Below are positions 17,812-27,749 of a DNA stretch of 64,000 bases, in pieces. The position numbers and the translations under genes were made by a program. Numbering within the stretch: position 1 is the first letter of the stretch; the number at the start of each line of letters is the position of its first letter. The stretch comes from Mycolicibacterium rufum. Its GTDB lineage: Bacteria; Actinomycetota; Actinomycetes; Mycobacteriales; Mycobacteriaceae. The stretch lies in NCBI RefSeq assembly GCF_022374875.2, contig NZ_CP092427.2:744001-808000 (forward strand), given 5' to 3'. The notes below the pieces were generated by a model. That model had not been told where the DNA came from, did not search any database, and saw nothing but the letters and a program-made list of their open reading frames with translations.

Positions 17812-18717
17812 ATGCAGCGCGAGACCCGCCTGGTTCCGTTCCGCGATTTTCAGACCTGGGTGCAGATCACCACGCCGGATACCACGAGGCGGGGAACGCT
17901 CCCGCTGTTCGTCCTGCACGGCGGCCCCGGCATGGCGCATGACTACGTCGCCAACATCGCCGAACTCGCCGACGAGACAGGACGGGTGGTGATCCACTAC
18001 GACCAGGTCGGCTGCGGCCACAGCACCCACCTGCCCGACGCGCCGCCCGAGTTCTGGACCCCCGATCTGTTCGTCGACGAATTCCACACGCTACGAAGCG
18101 CTCTCGGTATCGACACCTACCATCTGCTCGGCCAGTCGTGGGGCGGGATGCTCGGCGCGGAGATCGCGGTGCGCCGGCCAGAGGGGCTCCGATCGCTGGC
18201 CATCTGCAACTCCCCCGCCTCGATGAAGCTGTGGGTGGAAGGAGCCGCCGAGCTGCGCGCCCAGTTGCCGCCGCAGACGCAAGATGCGCTGGACCGCCAC
18301 GAAGCGGCCGGCACCGTCACCGATCCCGAATATCTGGCGGCCACGATGGAGTTCTACCGCCGCCACGTCTGTCGAACAGACCCCTTCCCGCAGGACTTCC
18401 TCGACAGCGAAGCGCAGATGGAAGCCGAGCCCACCGTGTACCACACGATGAACGGCCCCAACGAGTTCCACGTCGTCGGCACCCTGCGCGACTGGACCAT
18501 CGTCGAGCGCCTCCCCGACATCTCGGCGCCCACACTCGTCGTCGCCGGTGAGTTCGACGAGGCCACCCCCGCCACGTGGCAGCCCTACGTCGAGCGCATC
18601 CCCGGTGCCCGCGGCCACGTGTTCGCCGGGTGCAGCCACTGCAGCCATCTCGAGAAGCCCGAGGAGTTCCGCGCCGTGATCGCGGCCTTCCTCGCCGACC
18701 ACGAGGACACCCCATGA
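17812..18717 (+). CDS. proline iminopeptidase-family alpha/beta hydrolase
   Basis: A 301-residue alpha/beta hydrolase. It has the oxyanion HGGPGM motif, the nucleophile elbow GQSWGG (Ser), a catalytic Asp in GEFDEATP and His in CSHCSHLEKP. Members release N-terminal proline or other amino acids from peptides, or hydrolyse amino-acid amides. I prefer ATG 17812 because the family similarity begins there; the in-frame ATG at 17782 would add ten residues but overlaps an AGGAG element. It overlaps the permease gene by four bases, suggesting uptake or export of the product. Confidence 0.88.
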   Translation: MQRETRLVPFRDFQTWVQITTPDTTRRGTLPLFVLHGGPGMAHDYVANIAELADETGRVVIHYDQVGCGHSTHLPDAPPEFWTPDLFVDEFHTLRSALGIDTYHLLGQSWGGMLGAEIAVRRPEGLRSLAICNSPASMKLWVEGAAELRAQLPPQTQDALDRHEAAGTVTDPEYLAATMEFYRRHVCRTDPFPQDFLDSEAQMEAEPTVYHTMNGPNEFHVVGTLRDWTIVERLPDISAPTLVVAGEFDEATPATWQPYVERIPGARGHVFAGCSHCSHLEKPEEFRAVIAAFLADHEDTP

Positions 18718-20117
18718 CCGATCCCGCCGCCGACAACCAGCGCGCGCTCGAATCCTTCGGCTACAAGCAGGAACTGCACCGCTCGGTGTCGACGTTCGAC
18801 CTGCTGGTCTACGGGCTCGTGTTCATGGTGCCGATCGCGCCGTGGGCGATCTTCGGCACCGTCTACAACAGCTCGGCCGGCATGGTGCCGCTGGTCTACC
18901 TCATTGGGCTGATCGCCATGGTGTTCACCGCGATCGCCTACTCCCAGATGGCGAAGTCGTTCCCGCTCGCCGGGTCGGTGTTCTCCTACGTCGGACGCGG
19001 AATCCACCCGGGCGCAGGCTTTTTCGCCGGCTGGGCGATGCTGCTGGACTACCTGCTGGTGCCCACACTGCTGTACGTGTTCGCCGCCGAATCGATGATC
19101 GGCCTGTTCCCCGACACCCCGCGCTGGATGTGGGCGGTGCTGTTCGTGCTCGTCAACACCGCGATCAACCTGCTGGGCGTCGACTCGCTGAAGATGGCCA
19201 ACCGGGTGTTCCTGGCGATCGAGCTGGTGTTCGTCGTGGTCTTCGTCGTCATCGCGGTGCGCGCGATCAGCGGTGCGAGCCTGCCCGACGTCGGCTGGAG
19301 CACCAGCCCGATCTGGAATCCCGAGACGGTCAGCGCACCACTGGTGGCCGCAGCCCTGTCGATCGCGGTGCTCAGCTTCCTGGGCTTCGACGGCATCTCC
19401 ACACTCGCCGAGGAGTCCACCGGCACACGCAATCCGGCGGGCAAGGCGATGGTGGGCGCGCTGTTCATCGTCGCGTTCCTGTTCATCGTGCAGACCTGGC
19501 TGGCGAGCCTGCTGGCCGGCGGGCGGGAGTCGTTCCCCGACGACGAGGTCGGCAACGCGTTCTTCGAACTGGTGCGCGCCGCGTCGTCGACGGGCTGGAT
19601 GAACGCCTTCTTCGTGGTCAACGTCCTCGCCGTCGGGTTCGCCAACGCGATGGCCGCCCAGGCGGCGACCAGCCGGCTGCTGTTCTCGATGAGCCGGGAC
19701 CGCCAGCTCCCCCACTTCCTGTCGAAAATCAGCTCCCGGCAGGTCCCCATCGCCGCGATCCTCACCGTCAGCGCACTGTCGATCGTGCTGGTGCTGTTCT
19801 TCGTCGGCCAGATCGGGCTGATCTCCTCGCTGGTCAACTTCGGCGCGCTGTTCGCGTTCTGCCTGCTGCACATCTCGGTGGCGTGGTACTACCTGGGGCG
19901 CAAGAAGTCCAAGAACTACCTGCTGCACCTCGTCGTCCCGGCGCTCGGCTTCGTGATCATCGCCTACGTGCTCTTCAACGCCGACTCGCTGGCCAAGATC
20001 GGCGGCATCGTCTGGTTGGCGATCGGCACGGTGGTCTTCATCGTCAACCGGGTGCGCGGCGTCGGCACGGGGCCGTCCGCGGACCACGCGGCGACGGTCC
20101 CTGCCGGCCGATCCTGA
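18714..20117 (+). CDS. APC-superfamily amino-acid permease
   Basis: A 467-residue transporter with about 12 membrane helices. The start (KQELHRSVSTFDLLVYGLVF) and the helix-8 region (FLGFDGISTLAEESTGTRNP) are typical of APC amino-acid/polyamine permeases. The ATG overlaps the stop of the hydrolase gene, so the two are translationally coupled and probably share a substrate or product. Expression is likely set by the divergent GntR protein. The substrate cannot be read from sequence. Confidence 0.92.
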   Translation: MTDPAADNQRALESFGYKQELHRSVSTFDLLVYGLVFMVPIAPWAIFGTVYNSSAGMVPLVYLIGLIAMVFTAIAYSQMAKSFPLAGSVFSYVGRGIHPGAGFFAGWAMLLDYLLVPTLLYVFAAESMIGLFPDTPRWMWAVLFVLVNTAINLLGVDSLKMANRVFLAIELVFVVVFVVIAVRAISGASLPDVGWSTSPIWNPETVSAPLVAAALSIAVLSFLGFDGISTLAEESTGTRNPAGKAMVGALFIVAFLFIVQTWLASLLAGGRESFPDDEVGNAFFELVRAASSTGWMNAFFVVNVLAVGFANAMAAQAATSRLLFSMSRDRQLPHFLSKISSRQVPIAAILTVSALSIVLVLFFVGQIGLISSLVNFGALFAFCLLHISVAWYYLGRKKSKNYLLHLVVPALGFVIIAYVLFNADSLAKIGGIVWLAIGTVVFIVNRVRGVGTGPSADHAATVPAGRS

Positions 20118-21227
20118 TCACGGCCGATCGGGCGCGTCGACCCGCCGCTGCTCGACGACCCGGTCACCGCCGGCCCGCTTCGCGCGGTACATCGCGGCGT
20201 CGGCGATGTCGAGGAGTTGGTCGAGGAACTCGGGTCCGGTGAGCCCCTCGTCCCCGATCACGGCGCTGCACGTCCCGAGGCTGGCGGTGATTCCGAACGG
20301 CAACGCGGCGACACCGCGGCAGATGGCGTCCGTCGCCGCGGAGTGATCCGTCGGCGCGTCGACGTCGGCGACCACGAATTCCTCCCCACCCAGACGGCCC
20401 AGAACCGCCGTGGGGGCACAGGTGCGCCTCAGCAGTTCGCCGACCTCGGCGAGCGCCTTGTCGCCGACCGCGTGGCCGCAAGAATCGTTCAGACCCTTGA
20501 AATCGTCGAGGTCGATCATCGTGACGTTTACGACCGTGCCGGCCTGCTGTCCGGCGATCATCTCGTGGGCGGCGAGGGAGAACGACCGACGGTTGAGCAG
20601 CCTGGTGAGCGGGTCGCGATCGGATTCGGCCAGATCGGCGTGCAGTGAGTGCACCAGCGAGTAGATGCCGAAGGGCACCCCGACGTTGAGCGCCGCCACC
20701 GTCACCAGGGCGGCGACCGTCACCGCGACGTCACCGCTGTCGATGATCAGCCGGGCGGCGGTGATCACCGCGCACAGGGCGGCGACACAGGAGTTCGCCA
20801 CCACGTCGGCGAGGGTGTGGAAGTACGCGAGGTATCCGCCCAGCACCGCGAACACCACACAGCCCATCAGGCCGGCATAGGCGTAGGACATCGACAGTGC
20901 CCCCGCGGCGATGCAGCCGCAGCAGACGATGTTGTAGACGAGCGACTGCACGCGCGTCGGCCAGCCGCGCAACCACACCGTCGACACCGCGATCGCGCAC
21001 ACGCCTGCCGCGATCGCGACCGCCCTCCACACCGGTGTGGCCGGACCGGCCGGGCTGGCCAGCAGCACCACGGGTAGCGCCCCCAGCACCCAGGTGAACG
21101 CGAAGATGGCGAAGCGCCAACGTCTTTCGAGACCCCGGTCGCGCAGGTAGATGCTGAACGAGTCGAATCTGCCCGCTTCTCGCCACCACCCGGACATGCA
21201 GGATCCCGTCGTGTTCTCGTCGGTCAC
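20118..21227 (-). CDS. membrane-bound diguanylate cyclase (GGDEF)
   Basis: A 369-residue protein with about six membrane helices (residues 38-190) and a C-terminal GGDEF domain (200-360). The domain opens with DRDPLTRLLNRRSF, and the active site GRLGGEEFVVAD keeps the residues for metal and GTP, so it should make cyclic di-GMP. The RxxD inhibitory site five residues before GGEEF is absent, so product inhibition may be lost. The membrane part resembles the MASE-like sensors of other mycobacterial cyclases. It is convergent with the permease gene, with no spacer. Confidence 0.92.
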   Translation of the reverse strand: MTDENTTGSCMSGWWREAGRFDSFSIYLRDRGLERRWRFAIFAFTWVLGALPVVLLASPAGPATPVWRAVAIAAGVCAIAVSTVWLRGWPTRVQSLVYNIVCCGCIAAGALSMSYAYAGLMGCVVFAVLGGYLAYFHTLADVVANSCVAALCAVITAARLIIDSGDVAVTVAALVTVAALNVGVPFGIYSLVHSLHADLAESDRDPLTRLLNRRSFSLAAHEMIAGQQAGTVVNVTMIDLDDFKGLNDSCGHAVGDKALAEVGELLRRTCAPTAVLGRLGGEEFVVADVDAPTDHSAATDAICRGVAALPFGITASLGTCSAVIGDEGLTGPEFLDQLLDIADAAMYRAKRAGGDRVVEQRRVDAPDRP

Positions 21228-21292
21228 CGCTGTTCACGCGGCTCACCGAATTGTGCCCGCCCGCGCAATGCGCAGCAGCACGGGGCGCCGGA

Positions 21293-22501
21293 TCAACCGA
21301 GAGCGGCCCGTACGCTCGCGACGACATCGCCGCGCTCGCCCACCGTGACGTCGCCCAGCCCCAGCCAGGTGGCCATCGAGGTCAGTTCACCGGCGAGCGG
21401 TCCGGCGAGCGCCGCCGGATCCTCGCCGGGTTCGGCGAACGCGCCGACCACGTGCAGGGCGCCGGCGGTCCGGTCGGCCTTGAGGTCCACCCGCCCGACC
21501 AGTCGTCCGTCCATCAGGAACGGCCACACGTAGTAGCCGTATTGCCGCTTCGGCGCCGGGGTGTAGATCTCGATGCGGTAGTAGAAGTCGAACAGCCGCT
21601 CGAGCCGGGGCCGGAAGAACACCAGCGGATCGAACGGGCACAGCAGCGCGGTACCCCGGTCGCGGCGCGGCACGGTCTGGCCGACGCGCAGGTAGGCGGG
21701 CGCGGCCCAGCCCTCGACCTCCACCGGCTCCATCTCGCCGGCGGCCACCAACGCGGCGATCGCCGGCTTGACCTGACGCGCGCCCAAGCGGAAGTAGTCC
21801 CGCAGATCGGCCTCGGTGGCCACCCCGAGAGCGGTCGCGGCCCGCAGCGTGAGTTCGCGGACGGCCTGCTCCTCGTCGACCTGTCGGGTCACCACCTCCG
21901 CGGGTAGCACCCGTTCCGTCAGGTCGTAATGCCGCGCGAACCCGATGCGGGTCGCGGTGGTCAGCACGCCCGCCGACCACAACGCCTCGGCCACCCACTT
22001 GGTGTCGCTGCGGTCCCACCACGGACCCTTGCGCCCCCGCGGTTCCGACTCCAGGTGAGCCTCGATCTGCCCCGCGGTGGCCGGTCCGAGTTCGGCGACG
22101 GCCGCGACGATGTCCTCGGCCAGCTTGGCGTTGCGCTTCACGATCTCGGTGCCCCAGCGGCCGTGCGCGTACTCGCGCATCCGCCACCGCATCAACGGCC
22201 AGTCGTCGACGGCCATCAGCGCCGCCTCGTGCGCCCAGTACTCGACGAGCAGCCGGGGCGAGCGCGCCGAGTGGCTCCAGGCCGCGCGGTCGAGGAGGTC
22301 ACGGTCGTAGGGGCCGAGCCGGCTGAACACGGGCGCGTAGTGGGCGCGTACCGACACCGACACCGAGTCGAGTTGAAGCACCTGGATGCGGGCGATGAGC
22401 CTCTTCAGGTGGGCGCGGGTGACCGGACCCGTCGGCCGGGTCTCGGCGAGACCCTGCGCGGCGATGGCGACCCGCCGCGCCTGCGCAGCGGTGAGCCTCA
22501 T
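21293..22501 (-). CDS. YcaQ-like winged-helix DNA-binding protein
   Basis: A 402-residue protein of the DUF1006/YcaQ family, tandem winged-helix proteins that include DNA glycosylases unhooking interstrand crosslinks. [38 protein letters not shown] and [20 protein letters not shown] are family hallmarks; QLDSV... contains the position where YcaQ has its catalytic QxQ-type motif, here Q-L-D, so glycosylase activity is uncertain. The ATG overlaps the stop of dfrA, giving a thyA-dfrA-ycaQ operon. Confidence 0.87.
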   Translation of the reverse strand: MRLTAAQARRVAIAAQGLAETRPTGPVTRAHLKRLIARIQVLQLDSVSVSVRAHYAPVFSRLGPYDRDLLDRAAWSHSARSPRLLVEYWAHEAALMAVDDWPLMRWRMREYAHGRWGTEIVKRNAKLAEDIVAAVAELGPATAGQIEAHLESEPRGRKGPWWDRSDTKWVAEALWSAGVLTTATRIGFARHYDLTERVLPAEVVTRQVDEEQAVRELTLRAATALGVATEADLRDYFRLGARQVKPAIAALVAAGEMEPVEVEGWAAPAYLRVGQTVPRRDRGTALLCPFDPLVFFRPRLERLFDFYYRIEIYTPAPKRQYGYYVWPFLMDGRLVGRVDLKADRTAGALHVVGAFAEPGEDPAALAGPLAGELTSMATWLGLGDVTVGERGDVVASVRAALG

Positions 22502-22986
22502 GCCCGTCGGTAGCTGTAGAACCGGTAGCGCAGCCCCGACGAGCTGTCCTGCCAATCCCCTTCGGTGCCCACCCAGCCCTCGTCGAGGACCGGCGCCAGC
22601 GCGTCGTCGTCGTCGCGGCGCAGGTCGATGTCGATCTCGGTGACCTCGCACCGGGTCGCCCGCGGCAACGCCAGCCCGTAGATCTCCGACCCGCCGATCA
22701 CCCACGCGTCGTCCAGCGGCGCGTCCTCCAGGGACGTCACCACCTCTGCTCCATCAGCCATGTAGTCAGCCTGCCGGGTGAGTACGACATTTCGGCGGCC
22801 CGGCAGCGGCCGGAACGTCGCCGGCAGGGACTCCCAGGTCCGGCGTCCCATGATCACGGTGTGGCCCATGGTGAGGTCCTTGAACCGCGCCATGTCCTCG
22901 GGGAGCCGCCAGGGAATGCCGTTGGCGCGGCCGATGACCCCGGAGGAGGACTGCGCCCAGATCAGATTCAGCTGTGTCGGACTCAC
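22498..22986 (-). CDS. dfrA: dihydrofolate reductase
   Basis: A 162-residue DHFR reducing dihydrofolate to tetrahydrofolate with NADPH, the target of trimethoprim-type drugs. The core [21 protein letters not shown], the catalytic acid in [27 protein letters not shown] and [13 protein letters not shown] all match Rv2763c. The GTG at 22986 is the best start, giving a few extra N-terminal residues (VSPTQLN) compared with the tuberculosis protein. It lies 22 bases after thyA, with which it recycles folate. Confidence 0.95.
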   Translation of the reverse strand: MSPTQLNLIWAQSSSGVIGRANGIPWRLPEDMARFKDLTMGHTVIMGRRTWESLPATFRPLPGRRNVVLTRQADYMADGAEVVTSLEDAPLDDAWVIGGSEIYGLALPRATRCEVTEIDIDLRRDDDDALAPVLDEGWVGTEGDWQDSSSGLRYRFYSYRRA

Positions 22987-23008
22987 GATTCGGACCTGCA
23001 AGCAGTCC

Positions 23009-23815
23009 TCATACCGCGACCGGGGCTTTGATCGCCGGGTGCGGGTCGTAGTTCTTGACGATGACGTCCTCGTAGGTGTAGTCGAAAATCGAATCACGCT
23101 GCGCCAGATCGAGTTCCGGATACGGTCGCGGTTCGCGGGACAGTTGCTCGGTGACCTGCTCGACGTGATTGTCGTAGATGTGGCAGTCGCCGCCGGTCCA
23201 GATGAAGTCCCCGACGTCCAGCCCGGCCTGCGCGGCCATCATGTGCGTCAGCAGCGCGTAGCTCGCGATGTTGAACGGCACGCCGAGGAACAGGTCGGCG
23301 CTGCGCTGGTAGAGCTGGCAGCTGAGCCGGCCGTCGGCGACGTAGAACTGGAAGAACGCGTGGCACGGCGGCAGCGCCATCTGTGGGATCTCGCCGACGT
23401 TCCAGGCCGAGACGATGTTGCGGCGGCTGTCCGGATCGCGGCGCAGCAGCTCCAGCGCCGCGCTGATCTGGTCGATGTGCTCACCGGACGGCGTCGGCCA
23501 GGACCGCCACTGCACGCCGTACACGGGTCCGAGATCCCCTGTCGGAGAGGCCCATTCGTCCCAGATCGTGACACCGTGCTGTTGCAGCCAGCCGACGTTG
23601 GAGTCGCCGCGCAGGAACCACAGCAACTCGTAGACGATCGACTTGGTGTGCACCTTCTTGGTGGTGATCAGCGGGAACCCGGCACCCAGGTCGTAGCGCA
23701 TCTGGTGCCCGAACAGGCTGCGGGTGCCGGTGCCGGTGCGGTCGGATTTGGCGGTCCCCTGCTCGAGCACCAGGCGGAGGAGGTCCTCGTAGGGCGTGGG
23801 GATCGGCACGCGCAT
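23009..23815 (-). CDS. thyA: thymidylate synthase ThyA
   Basis: A 268-residue classical thymidylate synthase. The catalytic Cys lies in [13 protein letters not shown], the phosphate-binding Arg in [20 protein letters not shown], and the end [10 protein letters not shown] is invariant. It methylates dUMP and yields dihydrofolate, which the next gene (dfrA) reduces. [14 protein letters not shown] adds about five residues before the tuberculosis start. The product duplicates ThyX function by a different chemistry. Confidence 0.97.
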   Translation of the reverse strand: MRVPIPTPYEDLLRLVLEQGTAKSDRTGTGTRSLFGHQMRYDLGAGFPLITTKKVHTKSIVYELLWFLRGDSNVGWLQQHGVTIWDEWASPTGDLGPVYGVQWRSWPTPSGEHIDQISAALELLRRDPDSRRNIVSAWNVGEIPQMALPPCHAFFQFYVADGRLSCQLYQRSADLFLGVPFNIASYALLTHMMAAQAGLDVGDFIWTGGDCHIYDNHVEQVTEQLSREPRPYPELDLAQRDSIFDYTYEDVIVKNYDPHPAIKAPVAV

Positions 23816-23850
23816 AGCTTACGGGCAGCGACCCGGAGTAGAACGGACCC

Positions 23851-24588
23851 ATGCCGAGGATCACCGACACTGTCACCACCGCCGACGGCTCCTGCCCGGT
23901 CAGCCTGCACACCCCCGACGGTGAGGGGCCGTGGCCCGGCGTCGTGATGTACCCCGACGCCGGAGGGGCCCGCCCGACGTTCCGTGCGATGGCCGACAGG
24001 GTGGCCGAGTACGGGTACGCGGTGTTGGTGCCCGACGTCTACTACCGCGACGGCGACTGGGCGCCGTTCTCGATGGCCACGGTGTTCGAGGACGAGGGCG
24101 AGCGCACCCGGCTGTTCGGAATGATCGCGAAGGTCACCCCCGAAATCATGGCCACCGACGCGCAGGCGTTCTTCGACTACCTCGAGGCCCGGCCGGAGGT
24201 CAGCGGATCGTCGTTCGGGACGACGGGCTACTGCATGGGCGGCCGGACGTCGCTGGTGGTGGCGGGCAGGTTGCCCGACCGGGTGGCGGCGGCGATGTCG
24301 TTCCACGGTGGCGGCCTGGTCACCGACGATCCGTCGAGCCCGCACCTGATGGCGGATCGGATAAGCGCGGCCGTCTACGTCGGCGCCGCCAAGAACGACC
24401 GCTCCTTCACCGTCGCCGACGGCGAGACGCTGGACAAGGCGCTCGCCGCGGCCGGCGTCGAGCACACCGTCGAGTTCTACGACGCCTTCCACGGCTTCGC
24501 GGTGCCCGACAACGGGCCCTACGACGAGCCCTCGGCGCGGCGGCACTGGGAGGCGATGCGGTCGTTCTTCGGCGCTCACCTAGGCTGA
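23851..24588 (+). CDS. dienelactone hydrolase family protein
   Basis: A 245-residue alpha/beta hydrolase (Rv2765-like). The nucleophile is Cys in GYCMGG, with Asp in the AAKNDRSF region and His in DAFHGFAVPD, the Cys-Asp-His triad of carboxymethylenebutenolidases. In degraders this opens dienelactones to maleylacetate; the physiological substrate here is unknown. It is divergent from thyA and followed five bases on by a CitE-like gene. Confidence 0.9.
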   Translation: MPRITDTVTTADGSCPVSLHTPDGEGPWPGVVMYPDAGGARPTFRAMADRVAEYGYAVLVPDVYYRDGDWAPFSMATVFEDEGERTRLFGMIAKVTPEIMATDAQAFFDYLEARPEVSGSSFGTTGYCMGGRTSLVVAGRLPDRVAAAMSFHGGGLVTDDPSSPHLMADRISAAVYVGAAKNDRSFTVADGETLDKALAAAGVEHTVEFYDAFHGFAVPDNGPYDEPSARRHWEAMRSFFGAHLG

Positions 24589-24593
24589 GCAGC

Positions 24594-25514
24594 GTGTATG
24601 ACCAGACCTTCAGCGAATCGGCGTTCGGCGAGCACGGCACGCGGATAGATCCCGTGCTGGCGCGCAGCTGGCTGCTCGTCAACGGCGCCTCCTACGAACG
24701 ATTCGCACCCGCCGTCGAATCGCGGGCCGACATCGTCGTGCTCGACATCGAGGACGCGGTCGCCCCCAAGGACAAGGCCGCGGCCCGGGAGAACGTCACC
24801 CGCTGGCTCGCCGACGGCCACGACGACTGGGTGCGGGTCAACGGTTTCGGCACCGAGTGGTGGGCCGGTGACCTCGAGATGCTGGCGGGCACCTCGGTCG
24901 GCGGCGTGATGCTCGCGATGGTGGAGTCGGTGGATCACGTCACCGAGACCGCCAAGCGGCTGCCGAACGTGCCGATCGTCGCGCTGGTGGAGACGGCGCG
25001 CGGCCTGGAGCGCATCACCGAGATCGCCGCGGCCAAGGGCACATTCCGGTTGGCGTTCGGCATCGGCGACTTCCGCCGCGACACCGGCTTCGGCGACAAC
25101 CCGACCACGCTGGCCTATGCGCGCTCGCGGTTCACGATCGCCGCGAAGGCCGCGCACCTGCCCAGCGCGATCGACGGCCCGACCGTCGGCTCGAGCGCGC
25201 TGCGGCTCAGCGAGGCGACCGCGGTCTCCGCCGAATTCGGCATGACCGGCAAGATCTGCCTGACACCGGATCAGTGCCCGACCGTCAACGAAGGCCTGTC
25301 ACCGTCGGTCGAGGAGATCAGCTGGGCGAAAGAGTTCCTCGTCGAGTTCGAGCGCGACGGCGGCGAGATCCGCAACGGCTCCGATCTACCGCGCATCGCG
25401 CGGGCCAACAAGATCCTCGACCTGGCGCGGTCGTACGGCATCGAGCCGTCGGACTTCGACGACGTCGACGACCCGGTGCACATCCCCGCGCCGTCGGACA
25501 CCTACCACTACTGA
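24594..25514 (+). CDS. HpcH/HpaI (CitE-like) aldolase/lyase
   Basis: A 306-residue TIM-barrel lyase. RSWLLVNGASYERF, the metal/acid region VVLDIEDAVAPKDKAAAR, VRVNGFGTEWW and ALVETARGLERI match the citrate lyase beta-like family, which cleaves or hydrolyses (3S)-malyl- or citramalyl-CoA-type thioesters. No other citrate lyase subunits are present, so it is a stand-alone CitE-like enzyme. The GTG start is five bases after the hydrolase stop. The 3' end overlaps a convergent membrane-protein gene by seven bases. Confidence 0.9.
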   Translation: MYDQTFSESAFGEHGTRIDPVLARSWLLVNGASYERFAPAVESRADIVVLDIEDAVAPKDKAAARENVTRWLADGHDDWVRVNGFGTEWWAGDLEMLAGTSVGGVMLAMVESVDHVTETAKRLPNVPIVALVETARGLERITEIAAAKGTFRLAFGIGDFRRDTGFGDNPTTLAYARSRFTIAAKAAHLPSAIDGPTVGSSALRLSEATAVSAEFGMTGKICLTPDQCPTVNEGLSPSVEEISWAKEFLVEFERDGGEIRNGSDLPRIARANKILDLARSYGIEPSDFDDVDDPVHIPAPSDTYHY

Positions 25515-25987
25515 CCGTGCGCGGCGCGGTGGCGTGCGTGCAAGAAGGTGCGCACCCCGCGCAGGATGCCCCGCACCGCGTAGATGAAAGCCAGCACCGA
25601 CAGCACGATCAGCACGATGAACATCACCAGCCAGTTCGCCCGGCTGTGCTCGACGTTCCACCACACGACGGTGAACAGGACCGCGCACACGAACACGACG
25701 ATGTCGCGCCAGTTGCCCTCGTAGGACGCGGCGATCTGGCGCAGTTCCCTGTTCCTGTGCACCGCGGTGATCAAGTCGTCGATGCGCAGGTCGATGATGC
25801 GCTGCAGTTCGGCGCGGCGTTCGACCTGAGCCTCGGGGATGCGGGCCAGCAGGTCCATGTCCTTGACGATCAGACCCTGGATGTCGGGGCCCTTGAGGTT
25901 ACCCGCGGCCATTCCGAGGAGCGCGCCGCCGGCGACCGGCGCTCCGGCGAGGGCGATTTCAGCGATACCGGGCATGGAACTCCTCAT
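25508..25987 (-). CDS. membrane protein of unknown function
   Basis: A 159-residue protein. A short glycine-rich hydrophobic N-terminus (residues 7-28) is followed by a charged helical segment with the repeated pattern RxxELxxIIDLRIDDLI, then two strong membrane helices at about residues 94-112 and 118-138 and a His/Arg-rich tail. I recognise no family. It is the last gene on the minus strand downstream of dapB, 64 bases after the flavodoxin-like gene. Confidence 0.75.
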   Translation of the reverse strand: MRSSMPGIAEIALAGAPVAGGALLGMAAGNLKGPDIQGLIVKDMDLLARIPEAQVERRAELQRIIDLRIDDLITAVHRNRELRQIAASYEGNWRDIVVFVCAVLFTVVWWNVEHSRANWLVMFIVLIVLSVLAFIYAVRGILRGVRTFLHARHRAAHGQ

Positions 25988-26051
25988 GTCGTACGTCTGC
26001 GTCGGAGCAAGTGTGCCGCCCCACTGAGGGGTGCGCTGACGAACGGTCGCA

Positions 26052-26500
26052 TCACATCAGAGAAGCGGCCACCGTCGCGCCGAGATTCCAGCACGCCTCC
26101 AGATCGGTCTTGCTCGGCTTGCCGGAGACCATTACCGTCTCCGCAGCGCGCTCCCATCCCAGCCCGCCGGTGATGCCGGCGATCGCCCGCTCGGCCCCCT
26201 CGGTGCCCTCGTTGCCGTGCAGCCACACCCCGAAGGGCCGGCCCCGCGTGGCGTCGAGCAGCTGGTAGTAGCTCTGGTCGAACGCGTGCTTGAGGGCACC
26301 GGAGATGTAGCCGAGGTTGGCCGGGGTGCCGAGCAGATATCCGTCGGCGTCGAGCATCTCCACCGAGGACACGGTCAGCGCCGGCCGCCGCACCACGTCG
26401 ACGTTCTCGATCTCGGGATCGGTCGCGCCGGCGACGACCGCCTCGAGCATCTCGTGGCAGTGCGGCGAGGGCGAGTGGTGCACGATCAGCAGCGTCCTGC

Positions 26501-26504
<4 letters not shown>
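26052..26504 (-). CDS. flavodoxin/NADPH-dependent FMN reductase-like protein (Rv2771c-like)
   Basis: A 150-residue flavodoxin-fold protein. The phosphate loop VHHSPSPHCHEMLEAV, GYLLGTPANLGYISGALKHAFD and PFGVWLHGNEGTEGAERA are typical of FMN-binding WrbA/flavodoxin-like proteins. The electron partner is unknown. Its start overlaps the end of the upstream gene by four bases, so it belongs to the dapB operon as in M. tuberculosis (Rv2771c-Rv2773c). Confidence 0.85.
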
Positions 26505-27708
<1,204 letters not shown>

Positions 27709-27749
27709 CTAATCCCCACGTGTCAGTGGCCGGGCGTAGTGTCGGAGTC

